From Rhizobiaceae bacterium (lineage in GTDB: Bacteria; Pseudomonadota; Alphaproteobacteria; Rhizobiales; Rhizobiaceae), in assembly GCA_023953835.1 (NCBI GenBank), contig JAMLJB010000002.1, forward strand, positions 278,630 through 342,629: DNA of 64,000 bases, read 5' to 3'. Within the stretch, counting starts at the first letter, position 1. The number at the start of each line of letters is the position of its first letter. A model generated the notes under the pieces. The model did no database searches. It was not told where the DNA came from and was given only the letters and a program-made list of their open reading frames with translations. Shown here piece by piece: positions 25,291 to 34,540 of this stretch. The position numbers and the translations under genes are program-made.

Positions 25291-26439
25291 GTGATTGATC
25301 TTGCTCTCTGGCTGAACCCGCTGACCGGAGACAATCCGTCTGGGGATGACTTGCGCAACGATGCCGGCTTTCACGAGCTGGAGCGGCTGGCCGAACCTGC
25401 GATCAAGGTCGAATATGACGAGCGAAACAGGCCCGTCGCCCAGACCACGGTTGCGCCCGACTGGTCAGTCATCTTTGCGCGGGCGGACGAGCTGCGCCAG
25501 AAGGGCCGCGACCTGCGCCTCATGGTGCTGGTAACGCGGGCGCTGGCGGGCGAAGAGGGGCTTGCGGGCCTCGCGCAAGGGCTTTCGCTGCTCGGGCGGA
25601 CACTCGACGAATATTGGGACAGTCTGCATCCGGCGCTGCGCGGCGGTGCGCCGCGCGAGGCGGCGTTGCGGCGCACCAATGCGCTGCTCGACCTCCAGAA
25701 CCCGGAAGCGGGCGTGCTCGGCGAATTGCGGCGCAAGGCGTTCTTCACACTGCCGGGCATCGGCCCGGTGTCCGGTCGCGACCTTGAAATGGGAACGCTG
25801 GACGAGCGCGTCATGCTCCAGGAGGCCGCGCAGGGGCTTGGCGTGAAGGAGAAGGCCGTGCTGGCGGAGGCCCATGCGCAACTCGTGTCGCGGGTGCGCG
25901 GCGCATGCGCGGGCTTTGCCGACCGCTCCCCCGACGATTTCGCTGCGCTCGTGCAGGGCGGGCGCGATTCGCTTTCGGCCATGGACGAACTCGACCGGGT
26001 GCTCAACGCCCGGCTGGAAACGCATGGCCCCACCGTGCCGGACCTCAAGCGCTTCGTGGAACGGGTCCTGGCGACGCTCGAACGGACCAACGCCATGAAG
26101 AAAGCCGATGCGCCTGCCATCGCCGCGAACGGGGAAGCGGCGCCCGCCGCACCCAACGGCGTCTATCGCGAGCCGCAGCCGATCATGTCGGGCGGCGGCC
26201 TGCCGGACCGCATCGCCTCGCGCGACGAGGTGGTGAAGTGCCTCGACCTCGTCGTGGATTTCTACGACCGGACGGAGCCGTCCAGTCCCATTCCCCATCT
26301 GGCGCGGCGCGTGCGGCGGATGGTTCACATGGATTTTGTGGAGTTGATGGAGGATCTCGCCCCCTCCGGCCTGAAGGAATTCCGGCTGCTCGCCGGAACG
26401 CCCGAGCCCAAGAAGGCGGCGGTCAAGGACGAAAGGTAA
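25291..26439 (+). CDS. tssA: T6SS protein TssA
   Basis: A 382-residue TssA with the ImpA N-terminal domain (NPLTGDNPSGDDLRNDAGFHELERL). The SPIPHLARRVRRMVHMDFVELMEDL block near the C-terminus is the form seen in short TssA proteins that bind the baseplate and sheath. TssA coordinates tail assembly. GTG start following GGGGGG. First gene of a tightly spaced operon running to tagF. Confidence 0.9.
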   Translation: MIDLALWLNPLTGDNPSGDDLRNDAGFHELERLAEPAIKVEYDERNRPVAQTTVAPDWSVIFARADELRQKGRDLRLMVLVTRALAGEEGLAGLAQGLSLLGRTLDEYWDSLHPALRGGAPREAALRRTNALLDLQNPEAGVLGELRRKAFFTLPGIGPVSGRDLEMGTLDERVMLQEAAQGLGVKEKAVLAEAHAQLVSRVRGACAGFADRSPDDFAALVQGGRDSLSAMDELDRVLNARLETHGPTVPDLKRFVERVLATLERTNAMKKADAPAIAANGEAAPAAPNGVYREPQPIMSGGGLPDRIASRDEVVKCLDLVVDFYDRTEPSSPIPHLARRVRRMVHMDFVELMEDLAPSGLKEFRLLAGTPEPKKAAVKDER

Positions 26440-26445
26440 TCCAAA

Positions 26446-26976
26446 ATGGCTGAGAGCAAGGCAAAAGTCATCGAGCGAAACCGCGCGCCGCGCGTGCAGA
26501 TCGCCTACGATGTCGAGCACTATGGAAGTCCGACGACGATCGAACTGCCCTTCGTGATGGGCGTGATGGCCGATCTGGCGGGGAAATCGGAGACGCGGGA
26601 GGCCCAGAAAATCCTCACCGACCGCTCCTTCGTGGAAACCGATGCGAACCGCTTCCCGAAATTCATGGAAGCGCTCGGGCCGCGCGTGAAGGCGCGGGTC
26701 AAGAACGTGCTGCCGCAGGCCGAGGGCCAGGAGCAGGACGAGGAACTGGCGATCGACGTCAGCTTCAGCAGCATGGGCGACTTCGCCCCCGACAAGATCG
26801 CCGAGCAGGTGCCCCAGCTCGCCGAAATCCTCAAGATGCGCCGCCAGCTCGAAGAACTGCTCGGCATGATGGACGGGCGGGTCGATGCCGAAAAGCGCAT
26901 CGCCAAGCTGTTGAACAACGAACCGTTGCTGGCGCAGATCGCGAGCCAGGCGACCGACGACAAGAGCGGGGAGTAA
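26446..26976 (+). CDS. tssB: T6SS contractile sheath small subunit TssB
   Basis: A 176-residue VipA/TssB protein. The characteristic opening (APRVQIAYDVEHYGSP..IELPFVMGVMADLAG) and the helix QLEELLGMMDGRV..AEKRIAKLLNN are present. It pairs with TssC to form the contractile tail sheath. 6 bp after tssA and 4 bp before tssC. Confidence 0.95.
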   Translation: MAESKAKVIERNRAPRVQIAYDVEHYGSPTTIELPFVMGVMADLAGKSETREAQKILTDRSFVETDANRFPKFMEALGPRVKARVKNVLPQAEGQEQDEELAIDVSFSSMGDFAPDKIAEQVPQLAEILKMRRQLEELLGMMDGRVDAEKRIAKLLNNEPLLAQIASQATDDKSGE

Positions 26977-26980
26977 GGTG

Positions 26981-28489
26981 ATGGCAGAACAGCAGAAAAC
27001 CGCCGCAACCGGGGCCGCCGAGGCGGAAGCCGTCGATCTCGGCGAGTTCAGCGAACTCCTCGAAAAGGACTTCAAGGTCAAGCAGGACGAAAGCGAGCGC
27101 CTGCAGCAGCTTGTGCGCAACCTCGCGCTGGCCGCCCAGTCGCGCACCGAGACGACCGCGATCTCCTCCAACGCCATCCGCTCGATCAAGTCGCTGATCG
27201 CCGGCATCGACAAGATGCTCTCGGCGCAGATGAACGAAATCCTGCATGCGCCGGAAGTGCGCGAGATGGAGGGAACGTGGCGCGGCCTCTGGTATCTGGT
27301 GAACAACACCGAGACCGACCAGAAGCTGAAGATCCGCGTCCTCAACATCTCCAAGGAGCAACTGGCCGACACGCTGGAGGACTATGAAGGCCAGATGTGG
27401 GACCAGAGCCCGATCTTCAAGAAGGTGTACACCGACGAATATTCGATGTTCGGCGGCGAGCCGTTCGGCTGCCTCGTCGGCGCCTACGAGTTCACCAACC
27501 ACCCGCGCGACGTGGGCCTGCTGCGCAACATCTCGGGCATCTGCGCCTCGGCGCACACGCCTTTCATCGCCGCTGCCTCGCCCCGCCTGTTCCGCATGGA
27601 TAGCTGGCAGGAACTGCCGAACCCGCAGGACCTGCAACAGATCGTGTCGAACCCGGCCTATGCGTCGTGGCAGTCGCTGCGCGAGAGCGAGGACTCCCGC
27701 TATATCGGCCTGACCATGCCGCGCGTGCTGGCGCGGCTGCCCTACGGCGCGGACACCATTCCGGTGAAGGGCTTTTCCTTCGAGGAAGAGGTGCAGGGCG
27801 ACCACAATAAATATGTCTGGATGAACGCCGCCTTCCCGATGGGCGTCAACATCAACCGCAGCCACAAGCTGTTCGGCTGGGGCACGCAGATACGCGGCGT
27901 GGAAAATGGCGGCACGGTGCTCAACCTGCCGGTGCACAGCTTCCCGACGGATGACGGCACCACCGCGATGAAATGCCCGACGGAAGTGGCGATCGACGAC
28001 CGCCGCGAGGCGGAACTGGCCAAGCTCGGCCTGATGCCGATCCTGCACCGCAAGAACACCGACCTCGCCGCCTTCATCGGCGCGCATTCCCTGCAGGACG
28101 ACGATGCGCGCGCCGGCCGCCTCGTCGATCCCGACGCTCAGGCCAACGAACGGCTGAGCGCCAACCTGCCCTATCTTTTCCCGGTCAGCCGCTTTGCGCA
28201 CTATCTCAAGGCGATTGCCCGCGACAAGGTCGGCTCGTTCAAGGAACGCGCCGACATGCAGATCTGGCTGACGGAATGGATCAACCGTTACGTCCTGGCC
28301 AACCCCGCCTTCGCCGACGACAAGGCGCGGGCAAAGCGGCCGTTGGCCGCCGCAGAGGTTCAGGTGGACAGCGTCGAGGGCCGCCCCGGCTATTACAACG
28401 CGCGCTTCTACCTGCGCCCGCACTACCAGTTGGAGGGAATTAACGCCTCGCTCCGGCTCGTCTCTGAACTGCCTTCCGTGAAGTCCTGA
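26981..28489 (+). CDS. tssC: T6SS contractile sheath large subunit TssC
   Basis: A 502-residue VipB/TssC. Conserved stretches include WRGLWYLVNNTETD, GEPFGCLVGAYEF, PRVLARLPYG and the C-terminal YYNARFYLRPHYQLEGI. It builds the outer sheath with TssB. The ATG is preceded by GGGGAGTAAGGTG; an in-frame GTG directly before the ATG is less likely to be used. Confidence 0.96.
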   Translation: MAEQQKTAATGAAEAEAVDLGEFSELLEKDFKVKQDESERLQQLVRNLALAAQSRTETTAISSNAIRSIKSLIAGIDKMLSAQMNEILHAPEVREMEGTWRGLWYLVNNTETDQKLKIRVLNISKEQLADTLEDYEGQMWDQSPIFKKVYTDEYSMFGGEPFGCLVGAYEFTNHPRDVGLLRNISGICASAHTPFIAAASPRLFRMDSWQELPNPQDLQQIVSNPAYASWQSLRESEDSRYIGLTMPRVLARLPYGADTIPVKGFSFEEEVQGDHNKYVWMNAAFPMGVNINRSHKLFGWGTQIRGVENGGTVLNLPVHSFPTDDGTTAMKCPTEVAIDDRREAELAKLGLMPILHRKNTDLAAFIGAHSLQDDDARAGRLVDPDAQANERLSANLPYLFPVSRFAHYLKAIARDKVGSFKERADMQIWLTEWINRYVLANPAFADDKARAKRPLAAAEVQVDSVEGRPGYYNARFYLRPHYQLEGINASLRLVSELPSVKS

Positions 28490-28515
28490 CCAGATAATGG
28501 AAATGGAGACAAGCG

Positions 28516-28983
28516 ATGCCAGAACCTACCATCAAGATCGACGGCTTTCTTAAAGTACCGGACATACCCGGCCCCAGCACGCGCGACGGCCATGAAGATG
28601 AAATCGAGATATTCGGCGCGGATTTCCAGATCACCGCGCCCCACGACCCCAATTCACTTTCGCGCCGGGGCCGCGTTTCCCTCGGCGTTTTCACCGTCTG
28701 GAAACATTACGACATGTCGTCGCCCTACCTGAAGCAGGCATTGTTCGAGAACAAGAAGCTCGACGAGGTGGTGTTCTCGGCACGCCGCACCATCGACGGC
28801 TCGACCAGCGACTATCTGGTCGTGACCATGACCGACGCCTCCGTCATCACCTACCACATGGAGCCGGGCGAGGGCGACGAGGCCGATCTCTTCGTCGAGA
28901 AGGTCGGCTTTGCCTACAAGGCGATCAAGTTCAACTACGATTCCGATCATGAGTATGAAATGGATGTCCATGTCGGTGTCTGA
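28516..28983 (+). CDS. hcp: T6SS tube protein Hcp/TssD
   Basis: A 155-residue Hcp, the inner-tube subunit and secreted hallmark of T6SS. It opens IKIDGFLKVPDIPG and ends FNYDSDHEYEMDVHVGV, with no extension that would suggest a fused effector. A clear GGAGA lies before the ATG. It is the only hcp seen in the window, so both membrane sets would share it. Confidence 0.93.
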   Translation: MPEPTIKIDGFLKVPDIPGPSTRDGHEDEIEIFGADFQITAPHDPNSLSRRGRVSLGVFTVWKHYDMSSPYLKQALFENKKLDEVVFSARRTIDGSTSDYLVVTMTDASVITYHMEPGEGDEADLFVEKVGFAYKAIKFNYDSDHEYEMDVHVGV

Positions 28984-29027
28984 CGCCGCAGGCTTCCGCC
29001 TGGCCCCGATGCCTATGGGCTGACGGC

Positions 29028-29747
29028 ATGGCGGAAAAGACCAAAGCGCCATACCGGGCCACGCGCGAGGCGGTCCAGCCTTCCCTCTGGGACCGCCTCG
29101 TCAACGACCTGCCGGGCCTCGGCTCGGAGATCGACGGCCTTGAGCAGGGCCTGCGCGGAGAGCTTGGCGACCGGCTCGACGCGCTTGTGGCCGGCGGCGT
29201 GCGCGCAATCGACGCCGACGGCACGCTGACCACGGAGCAGCGCAAGCGGCTGCTGCGTCTCGGCTTCCAGCACCAGCGGCGCGCCGAACTGGAGCGGCGC
29301 GGCGTCGTCGTTTCGCCCGACGTGCTGCGCGAGGCCGTGCGCCGCGACATCGAGGCGCTGTTCAACACAGAGCGCTACCAGTCGCAGCCGCTGCTTTCCG
29401 ACGCCGAGGAGCACAAGGCCGCGGGCTACCTGCCCGACCTGAACGACTTCCCCGAAGTGCGCCGCAGCGTCATCAATTACGGCGTGCCGTCCTTTTCGGG
29501 CCGCTCGGCGCGCGACTTCGACCGCGACGCGCTGGCGCGCGAAATCCGCGCCGTGCTCGCCACCTTCGAGCCGCGCCTCAAGGAGAGCGAGACGAAGGTG
29601 ACGGTGAACACCGGCGACAAGGGCGGAGGGCTGAGGATCGAGATCGACGCCGTGCTCATCATGACGCCGACGCCCGAGCGGCTGAAGCTGCGCACCACCA
29701 TCAACCTCGACAACGGCGCTGCCGACACACGCTTGCAGGAGGCCTGA
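29028..29747 (+). CDS. tssE: T6SS baseplate protein TssE (gp25-like), extended
   Basis: A 239-residue TssE. The gp25-like core is in the C-terminal two thirds (VLREAVRRDIEALFNTERYQSQ, NYGVPSF, REIRAVLATFEPRLKES). About 75 N-terminal residues precede it, of which PSLWDRLVNDLP resembles the usual start; the extra charged segment (about 30-80) makes it longer than the typical 130-180 residues. ATG-TGA overlap with tssF. Confidence 0.88.
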   Translation: MAEKTKAPYRATREAVQPSLWDRLVNDLPGLGSEIDGLEQGLRGELGDRLDALVAGGVRAIDADGTLTTEQRKRLLRLGFQHQRRAELERRGVVVSPDVLREAVRRDIEALFNTERYQSQPLLSDAEEHKAAGYLPDLNDFPEVRRSVINYGVPSFSGRSARDFDRDALAREIRAVLATFEPRLKESETKVTVNTGDKGGGLRIEIDAVLIMTPTPERLKLRTTINLDNGAADTRLQEA

Positions 29748-31618
29748 TGGATCGGGTCTTCCTGCAATATTATGAAGAGGAACTGACCCATATAAGGTCG
29801 CTGGCGAGCGAGTTCAGCGACATGCACCCTGCGGTCGCGCGCAATCTCTCGCTCGACACCGTGCCCTGCCCCGATCCCTATGTCGAGCGGCTGCTGGACG
29901 GCGTGGCGTTTCTGGCCGCGCGCACGCGGCTGAAGATCGACGGCGAGCGCTCGCGCTTCTGCCGCGCCATCCTCGACGTGCTCTATCCCGACCTGATCGC
30001 GCCTACCCCCGCCACGGGAACCGCCGTTCTCACGCCCGGCAAGCAGGTGCAGACCATGCTGGGCGGTCATGTGGTGAAGCGCGGCGCGAAGCTGGTCTCC
30101 AGCCTGCGGCCCGGCCTTGCCACGCGCAGTACCTTCACCACCGCGCAGGACGTCACGCTGTGGCCGGTCGAGATCGCCTCGGTCGATTATCTCCAGGACC
30201 GCAGCGCCCTTCTGTCCGCCGGAGTCCAATTGCCGGGCGCGACCGCGGAGGCCGCGCTGCGCATCACGCTCTCCGTCGTCGGCAAGGCGCGCATGGGCGA
30301 GCTTTCGCTCGACCGGCTCGACCTGCACTTTCCGCGCCGCGAGACAGCCCCGACCCTGTTCGACAGCCTGTTCAGCGCCTGCGCGGCGGTCGGCGCGCGC
30401 AAGGCGGGAAGCGCCAACCGGCTTTCGCGTGCGGCAGGCCCGGCGATGATCGGCATTGGCGACGACGAGGCGCTGATGCCGCGCACGCGACCGACCTTCG
30501 AGGGCTACCGGCTCTTGCGCGAATATTTCATGATGCCGGAGCGCTTCCATTACATGCGCATCGACGGGCTGCTGCCCGCCGTGCGGCAGGCGGAGGACAA
30601 GCTTGAGATCCTTCTGCTGCTGAAGCGCCGCGCGCCTGAACTTTCCGGCATGGCGGCTGCCGATTTCGCGCTGTTCGCGACGCCGGTCATCAATCTGTTC
30701 GAGCGCGAATGCGACATCGTGGAAACCGATCTGCGCAAAACCCGGCAAGTGCTGCACGCCGACCGCACCCGGCCCCGCGACTTCGAGATCTACCGGCCCA
30801 TCCGCGTTTCCGATGCCGACGCGGAAGGAGCGGAGGCCAACATCCCCGCCCTGTTCAGCCTCGGGCAGAACAGCGGCAGGGGCTGGGTCTATTCCATCGA
30901 GCGGCGGCCCCGCCGCCCCGCCGACGACGAGCGGCGGCAGGGCATGACGCGCACCTCCTATCTTGGCGACGACGCTTTCCTCGCCATTTCCCGGCCCGTC
31001 GATGCAGGCGCTACGCCGCCTCCCGCAAGGCTGGACGTGGCGGCGCTCTGCACCAACCGTGACCTGCCGATCCTCGACGACCAGCCGACGCTGATCCTTG
31101 AAAGCGGCGATCCGGTCGAGACGATCCGGCTGCTCGGCGCGCTGCGTCCTCCGCGCCCGGCGGTGGCGGCGGCGCTGCCCACCAGCGCGGCAGGCGAATC
31201 CCGCGCCGAGGAACTTGCCTGGCGGCTCATTTCGCAGCTTTCGCTGAACTTCCTCAGCCTTGCCGAGGAAGGCCGGGGGGCCGACCCGCTGCACGCGGTG
31301 CTGGACCTCTATGCCGAGCGCGGCGACCCGGCACTTGCGCGTCATGTGCGCTCCATCGTGCGCATCGAAAGCCGCCCGGTTGTCGAACGGCTCGCCATAC
31401 CGGGGCCGATGTGCTTCGGTCGCGGAACCGAGATCGTGCTGCATGTGGACCAGTCGGTGATGGCCGGCCACAGCACGCTGCTCCTGTCGGCGCTGCTGTC
31501 GCGGCTGTTCGCGCGCTATGCGGGGGTCAACGGCTTCGTGCGCACGCGCACCAGGCTTCTTCCCGGACAGGAGGATGTTGCATGGCCGATGGCGCCCGGC
31601 AACCGTCACCTGATCTGA
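29747..31618 (+). CDS. tssF: T6SS baseplate protein TssF
   Basis: A 623-residue TssF (VasA/ImpG). The signature opening YYEEELTHIRSLASEFSDMHP and LLDGVAFLAARTRLKID are present, as is the later LREYFMMPERFHYMRIDGL. It forms the baseplate wedge with TssG and TssK. Its last 37 bp overlap tssG. Confidence 0.95.
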   Translation: MDRVFLQYYEEELTHIRSLASEFSDMHPAVARNLSLDTVPCPDPYVERLLDGVAFLAARTRLKIDGERSRFCRAILDVLYPDLIAPTPATGTAVLTPGKQVQTMLGGHVVKRGAKLVSSLRPGLATRSTFTTAQDVTLWPVEIASVDYLQDRSALLSAGVQLPGATAEAALRITLSVVGKARMGELSLDRLDLHFPRRETAPTLFDSLFSACAAVGARKAGSANRLSRAAGPAMIGIGDDEALMPRTRPTFEGYRLLREYFMMPERFHYMRIDGLLPAVRQAEDKLEILLLLKRRAPELSGMAAADFALFATPVINLFERECDIVETDLRKTRQVLHADRTRPRDFEIYRPIRVSDADAEGAEANIPALFSLGQNSGRGWVYSIERRPRRPADDERRQGMTRTSYLGDDAFLAISRPVDAGATPPPARLDVAALCTNRDLPILDDQPTLILESGDPVETIRLLGALRPPRPAVAAALPTSAAGESRAEELAWRLISQLSLNFLSLAEEGRGADPLHAVLDLYAERGDPALARHVRSIVRIESRPVVERLAIPGPMCFGRGTEIVLHVDQSVMAGHSTLLLSALLSRLFARYAGVNGFVRTRTRLLPGQEDVAWPMAPGNRHLI

Positions 31619-32643
31619 CCGCCGCCGGCGGCCCGCCCCCGGAGCTGTTCGATTTCTTCGAACTGCTGCGGCGGCTTGAGGCGGATGGCAGCCTGTTCGG
31701 CCATGCCGGGCGGCCCGAGCGCGAGCCCGCGCGGCTCGGGCAGCATGTGCGGCTGGGCTTTGCCGTGCAGGATGTGATCGGCTTCCGGCAGGCGGCGGGA
31801 GAGCCGACGCGCGTGACGGTGGCCAATCTGGGGCTGCTCGGCCCCGAAGGCCCGATGCCGCTGCACCTGACACGCTGGGTGCTCGACCGGCTTTCGCAGC
31901 GCTGGTTCGTGGGCGGCGCGGAGCGCGAGACGAGCGACACCACATTCGTGGAATTCATGAATGTGCTCCAGCACCGGATGATCGCGCTGTTCTATCGCGC
32001 ATGGGCGGATTCCACCCCCGCCGTGCAGGTGGAACGGGTGGCGGGTGGCGGCATTCGCGCGCTGCTGCAATCCATGGCGGGCATCGGGCTGCCGGGAACC
32101 TCCGGCGGCGCGACCGCCGCGCTCGACCTCGTAAAGTTGCAGCAGGCAGCCGCGCTCGCGAGCCAGGTCGAGGGCCCGGAGCGGCTGACCCTGTTCGTCT
32201 CGCAGGCATTCGGCGTGGCGGCGCGGCTGAAGGAGTTCGTCGCGGCCTGGATCAAGGTGCCGCCCGCGCTGCAATCGCGGCTCGGAACGGCGCATATGGC
32301 GCTCGGCGGCGGCGCGGTGATCGGCCCGCGCGTGTTCACCCGCCAGAGCCGGGTCGAGCTGGAACTGGGGCCGATGAGCCTCGCGCAATATGAAACCTTC
32401 CTCCCGGCTGGCGCGAAGTTCGACATGCTGCGCCGCGCCGTTCTGGAACTGGCGGGCGGCGGGCTGGACGTGGATCTGCGGCTGGTGGTGGCGGCCCGCG
32501 AAGTGCCCCCGCCGAAGCTCGGCGCGGTGCGGCTCGGCAGAACCGCATGGCTTGCACGCCGCCCTGAAAAGGGGGATGCTGGCGACATGCGTCTGCGCGC
32601 TGTCGTGGGATGGCGGCCTGAACCGATGGGAATCGGCGCATGA
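31582..32643 (+). CDS. tssG: T6SS baseplate protein TssG
   Basis: A 353-residue TssG (VasB/ImpH). FDFFELLRRLEAD and the LTRWVLDRLSQR region are typical. The ATG at 31582 lies inside tssF, 7 bp after a perfect AGGAGG, which fixes the start although the frame is open further upstream. ATGA overlap with the next gene. Confidence 0.92.
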   Translation: MADGARQPSPDLTAAGGPPPELFDFFELLRRLEADGSLFGHAGRPEREPARLGQHVRLGFAVQDVIGFRQAAGEPTRVTVANLGLLGPEGPMPLHLTRWVLDRLSQRWFVGGAERETSDTTFVEFMNVLQHRMIALFYRAWADSTPAVQVERVAGGGIRALLQSMAGIGLPGTSGGATAALDLVKLQQAAALASQVEGPERLTLFVSQAFGVAARLKEFVAAWIKVPPALQSRLGTAHMALGGGAVIGPRVFTRQSRVELELGPMSLAQYETFLPAGAKFDMLRRAVLELAGGGLDVDLRLVVAAREVPPPKLGAVRLGRTAWLARRPEKGDAGDMRLRAVVGWRPEPMGIGA

Positions 32644-34052
32644 GCCTGATACTGAAGCTGGAACATGGGCCGCGCACCCAGGCGATGCGCGAGGCCCGGC
32701 TCGACAAGGGCGAACTCCTGATCGGTCGCAGTTCGGAGGCGGACTGGCAGATCGAGGACCCCGACATGTTCGTTTCACGGGCGCACTGCCGCATCACCGG
32801 CGACCAGAGCGGCTATTTCGTGACCGACCTTTCTTCCAGCGGCCTGTTCATCGACGGCTCGCCCGATCCGCTGGGCTCCGGCAATTCCACGCGGCTCAGG
32901 AACGGCATGCGGCTGCGGCTCGGCGACTATGTGCTCTGGGTGGAGGTGGCGGCGGGCGGCGACGCCCAGCCCGCCCCAAGCGCCGCGCGCCCCGCCCCCG
33001 CCAACAGCAGCAACCTCGAAAGCGACGACTTTTTCTCCATCCGCACCGAGGAGGAACCGGCAAGGCCGCGCCCGTCCGACCTGCCCACGCCCTTCGAGCA
33101 GCAGCGCACGACCGGCCACCAGCCGCCGCCCGCCGCAGGCAATCGCAACGGCCCGGCCTTCGACGACCCGTTCAGCCTCGATCCTCTCGCCTCCCCCGGT
33201 CCCGGAAACGATCCATTCGGCGGCTCCGCGAAACCCCGCCCGCCTGTGGAGCGGACGGCGATCGACCTCCCGCAGGGCCTCGACGATTTCAGCTTCGGCA
33301 CCAGCCGTTCGGAGACGTTCGGGCAGGCTGCGAAGCCGGCTAACGGAAACCCTCAGCCGGCTGCGAAGGAGCCCGCGCGGCCCGACCCATGGGAGCTTCC
33401 GGCCCCTGCCCCGGCGCCCGTCGCCCCGCCGCCGCCAAGCGTGGCGCGCGCGCCCGATCCGCCGGCTGCCGCCACGGTTTCCGAACAGGCGTTGCGCGCG
33501 GCATTCATGCGCGGCCTCGGCCTTCCCGACCATGATGCGGCGGACGCCGACCCCATCGCGGAGATGGAACGGCTCGGGCGCGAATACCGGCTGATGATGG
33601 ACGGGCTGATGCAATTGCTGCGCAAGCGCGCGGAGGAGAAGAACAATGCGCGCGTCGCGCAGACCGTGGTCGGCTCGACCGAGGTCAACCCGCTGAAATT
33701 CCTGCCCGGCGTGGACGATGCGCTGGCCGTGGTCCTTTCGGGGCGCAGCCCCGGCTTCCTCAACGGGGAGGCGGCAATCATCGATTCGGTGCGCGACCTC
33801 GCGGGCCACCATGTGCGCGCCTGGCGTGGCGTGCAGGGCGCGCTGCGACGGATGATCGACCGCTTCGACCCGGCGGCGATCGAGGAGGAGCTGAAATCCG
33901 GCTCAACGCTCGGCGCGGCCCTTTCGGGGGGCCGCCGCGCGATGCTCTGGGAGCTTTACCGCAAACGCCACCGCGAAATCGCCCAAAGCGCCGAAACGCG
34001 CTTTCTGGGCGAGATCGGCGCTGATTTTCGTGACGCCTATGAGGAAGAGTGA
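32640..34052 (+). CDS. tagH: T6SS FHA-domain protein TagH/Fha (copy 1)
   Basis: A 470-residue protein. The N-terminal FHA domain (about 5-100; LIGRSSEADWQIEDPD, SRAHCRI, SSSGLFIDG) binds phosphothreonine. A proline-rich linker (about 105-285) leads to the T6SS-specific C-terminal domain (about 290-470; VNPLKFLPGVDDAL). In the threonine phosphorylation pathway this is the substrate and effector of PpkA. A second, shorter Fha is encoded at 49391. Confidence 0.9.
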   Translation: MSLILKLEHGPRTQAMREARLDKGELLIGRSSEADWQIEDPDMFVSRAHCRITGDQSGYFVTDLSSSGLFIDGSPDPLGSGNSTRLRNGMRLRLGDYVLWVEVAAGGDAQPAPSAARPAPANSSNLESDDFFSIRTEEEPARPRPSDLPTPFEQQRTTGHQPPPAAGNRNGPAFDDPFSLDPLASPGPGNDPFGGSAKPRPPVERTAIDLPQGLDDFSFGTSRSETFGQAAKPANGNPQPAAKEPARPDPWELPAPAPAPVAPPPPSVARAPDPPAAATVSEQALRAAFMRGLGLPDHDAADADPIAEMERLGREYRLMMDGLMQLLRKRAEEKNNARVAQTVVGSTEVNPLKFLPGVDDALAVVLSGRSPGFLNGEAAIIDSVRDLAGHHVRAWRGVQGALRRMIDRFDPAAIEEELKSGSTLGAALSGGRRAMLWELYRKRHREIAQSAETRFLGEIGADFRDAYEEE

Positions 34053-34055
34053 ACC

Positions 34056-34508
34056 ATGATAAACCGTCGTGACCTCATCGCAGCCTTCGGCGCAACCGGC
34101 TTTCTCGCCGCCTGCCAGAGCGGCCCGCCGAAACCGTCCACCGTCACCGTGAACCTTGCCGGAAACGCCGGGATGAACCCCGGCCCCGGCGGCGGCGACC
34201 GCCCGGTCACGGTGATGATCTACCGGCTGCGCAGCACGGCGGCGTTCAACCAGGCCGACTATTTCGCCTTGCAGGGGGGTGCTGCGGGCGTTCTCGGCGG
34301 TGACCTGATCGGCTCGGACTCCATCGCCGTCGCGCCGGGGGCGACCGCCTCCAAGACGATCACGGTGGAGCCGGAGGCGGCAGCGCTGGGCTTTGTGGCG
34401 CTGATCCGCGACCCCGGCGGGCGAAACTGGAAAACCACCAAATCCGTCTCCGCCGGATCGACGGTAACGATCAACGTGAAACTGGGGAGCGGCGGGATTT
34501 CCGCCTGA
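34056..34508 (+). CDS. tssJ: T6SS outer-membrane lipoprotein TssJ
   Basis: A 150-residue TssJ. The signal INRRDLIAAFGATGFLAAC ends in a lipobox (LAAC, Cys at residue 20). The twin arginine followed by a hydrophobic stretch resembles a Tat signal and is unusual for TssJ. The mature part shows VMIYRLRSTAAFNQADYFAL and FVALIRDPGGRNWK. It anchors the TssLM complex to the outer membrane. Only one tssJ is present for two tssLM sets. Confidence 0.9.
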   Translation: MINRRDLIAAFGATGFLAACQSGPPKPSTVTVNLAGNAGMNPGPGGGDRPVTVMIYRLRSTAAFNQADYFALQGGAAGVLGGDLIGSDSIAVAPGATASKTITVEPEAAALGFVALIRDPGGRNWKTTKSVSAGSTVTINVKLGSGGISA

Positions 34509-34540
34509 GGCAGGCCGATGGATCGCAGGAACGTGCGGGC

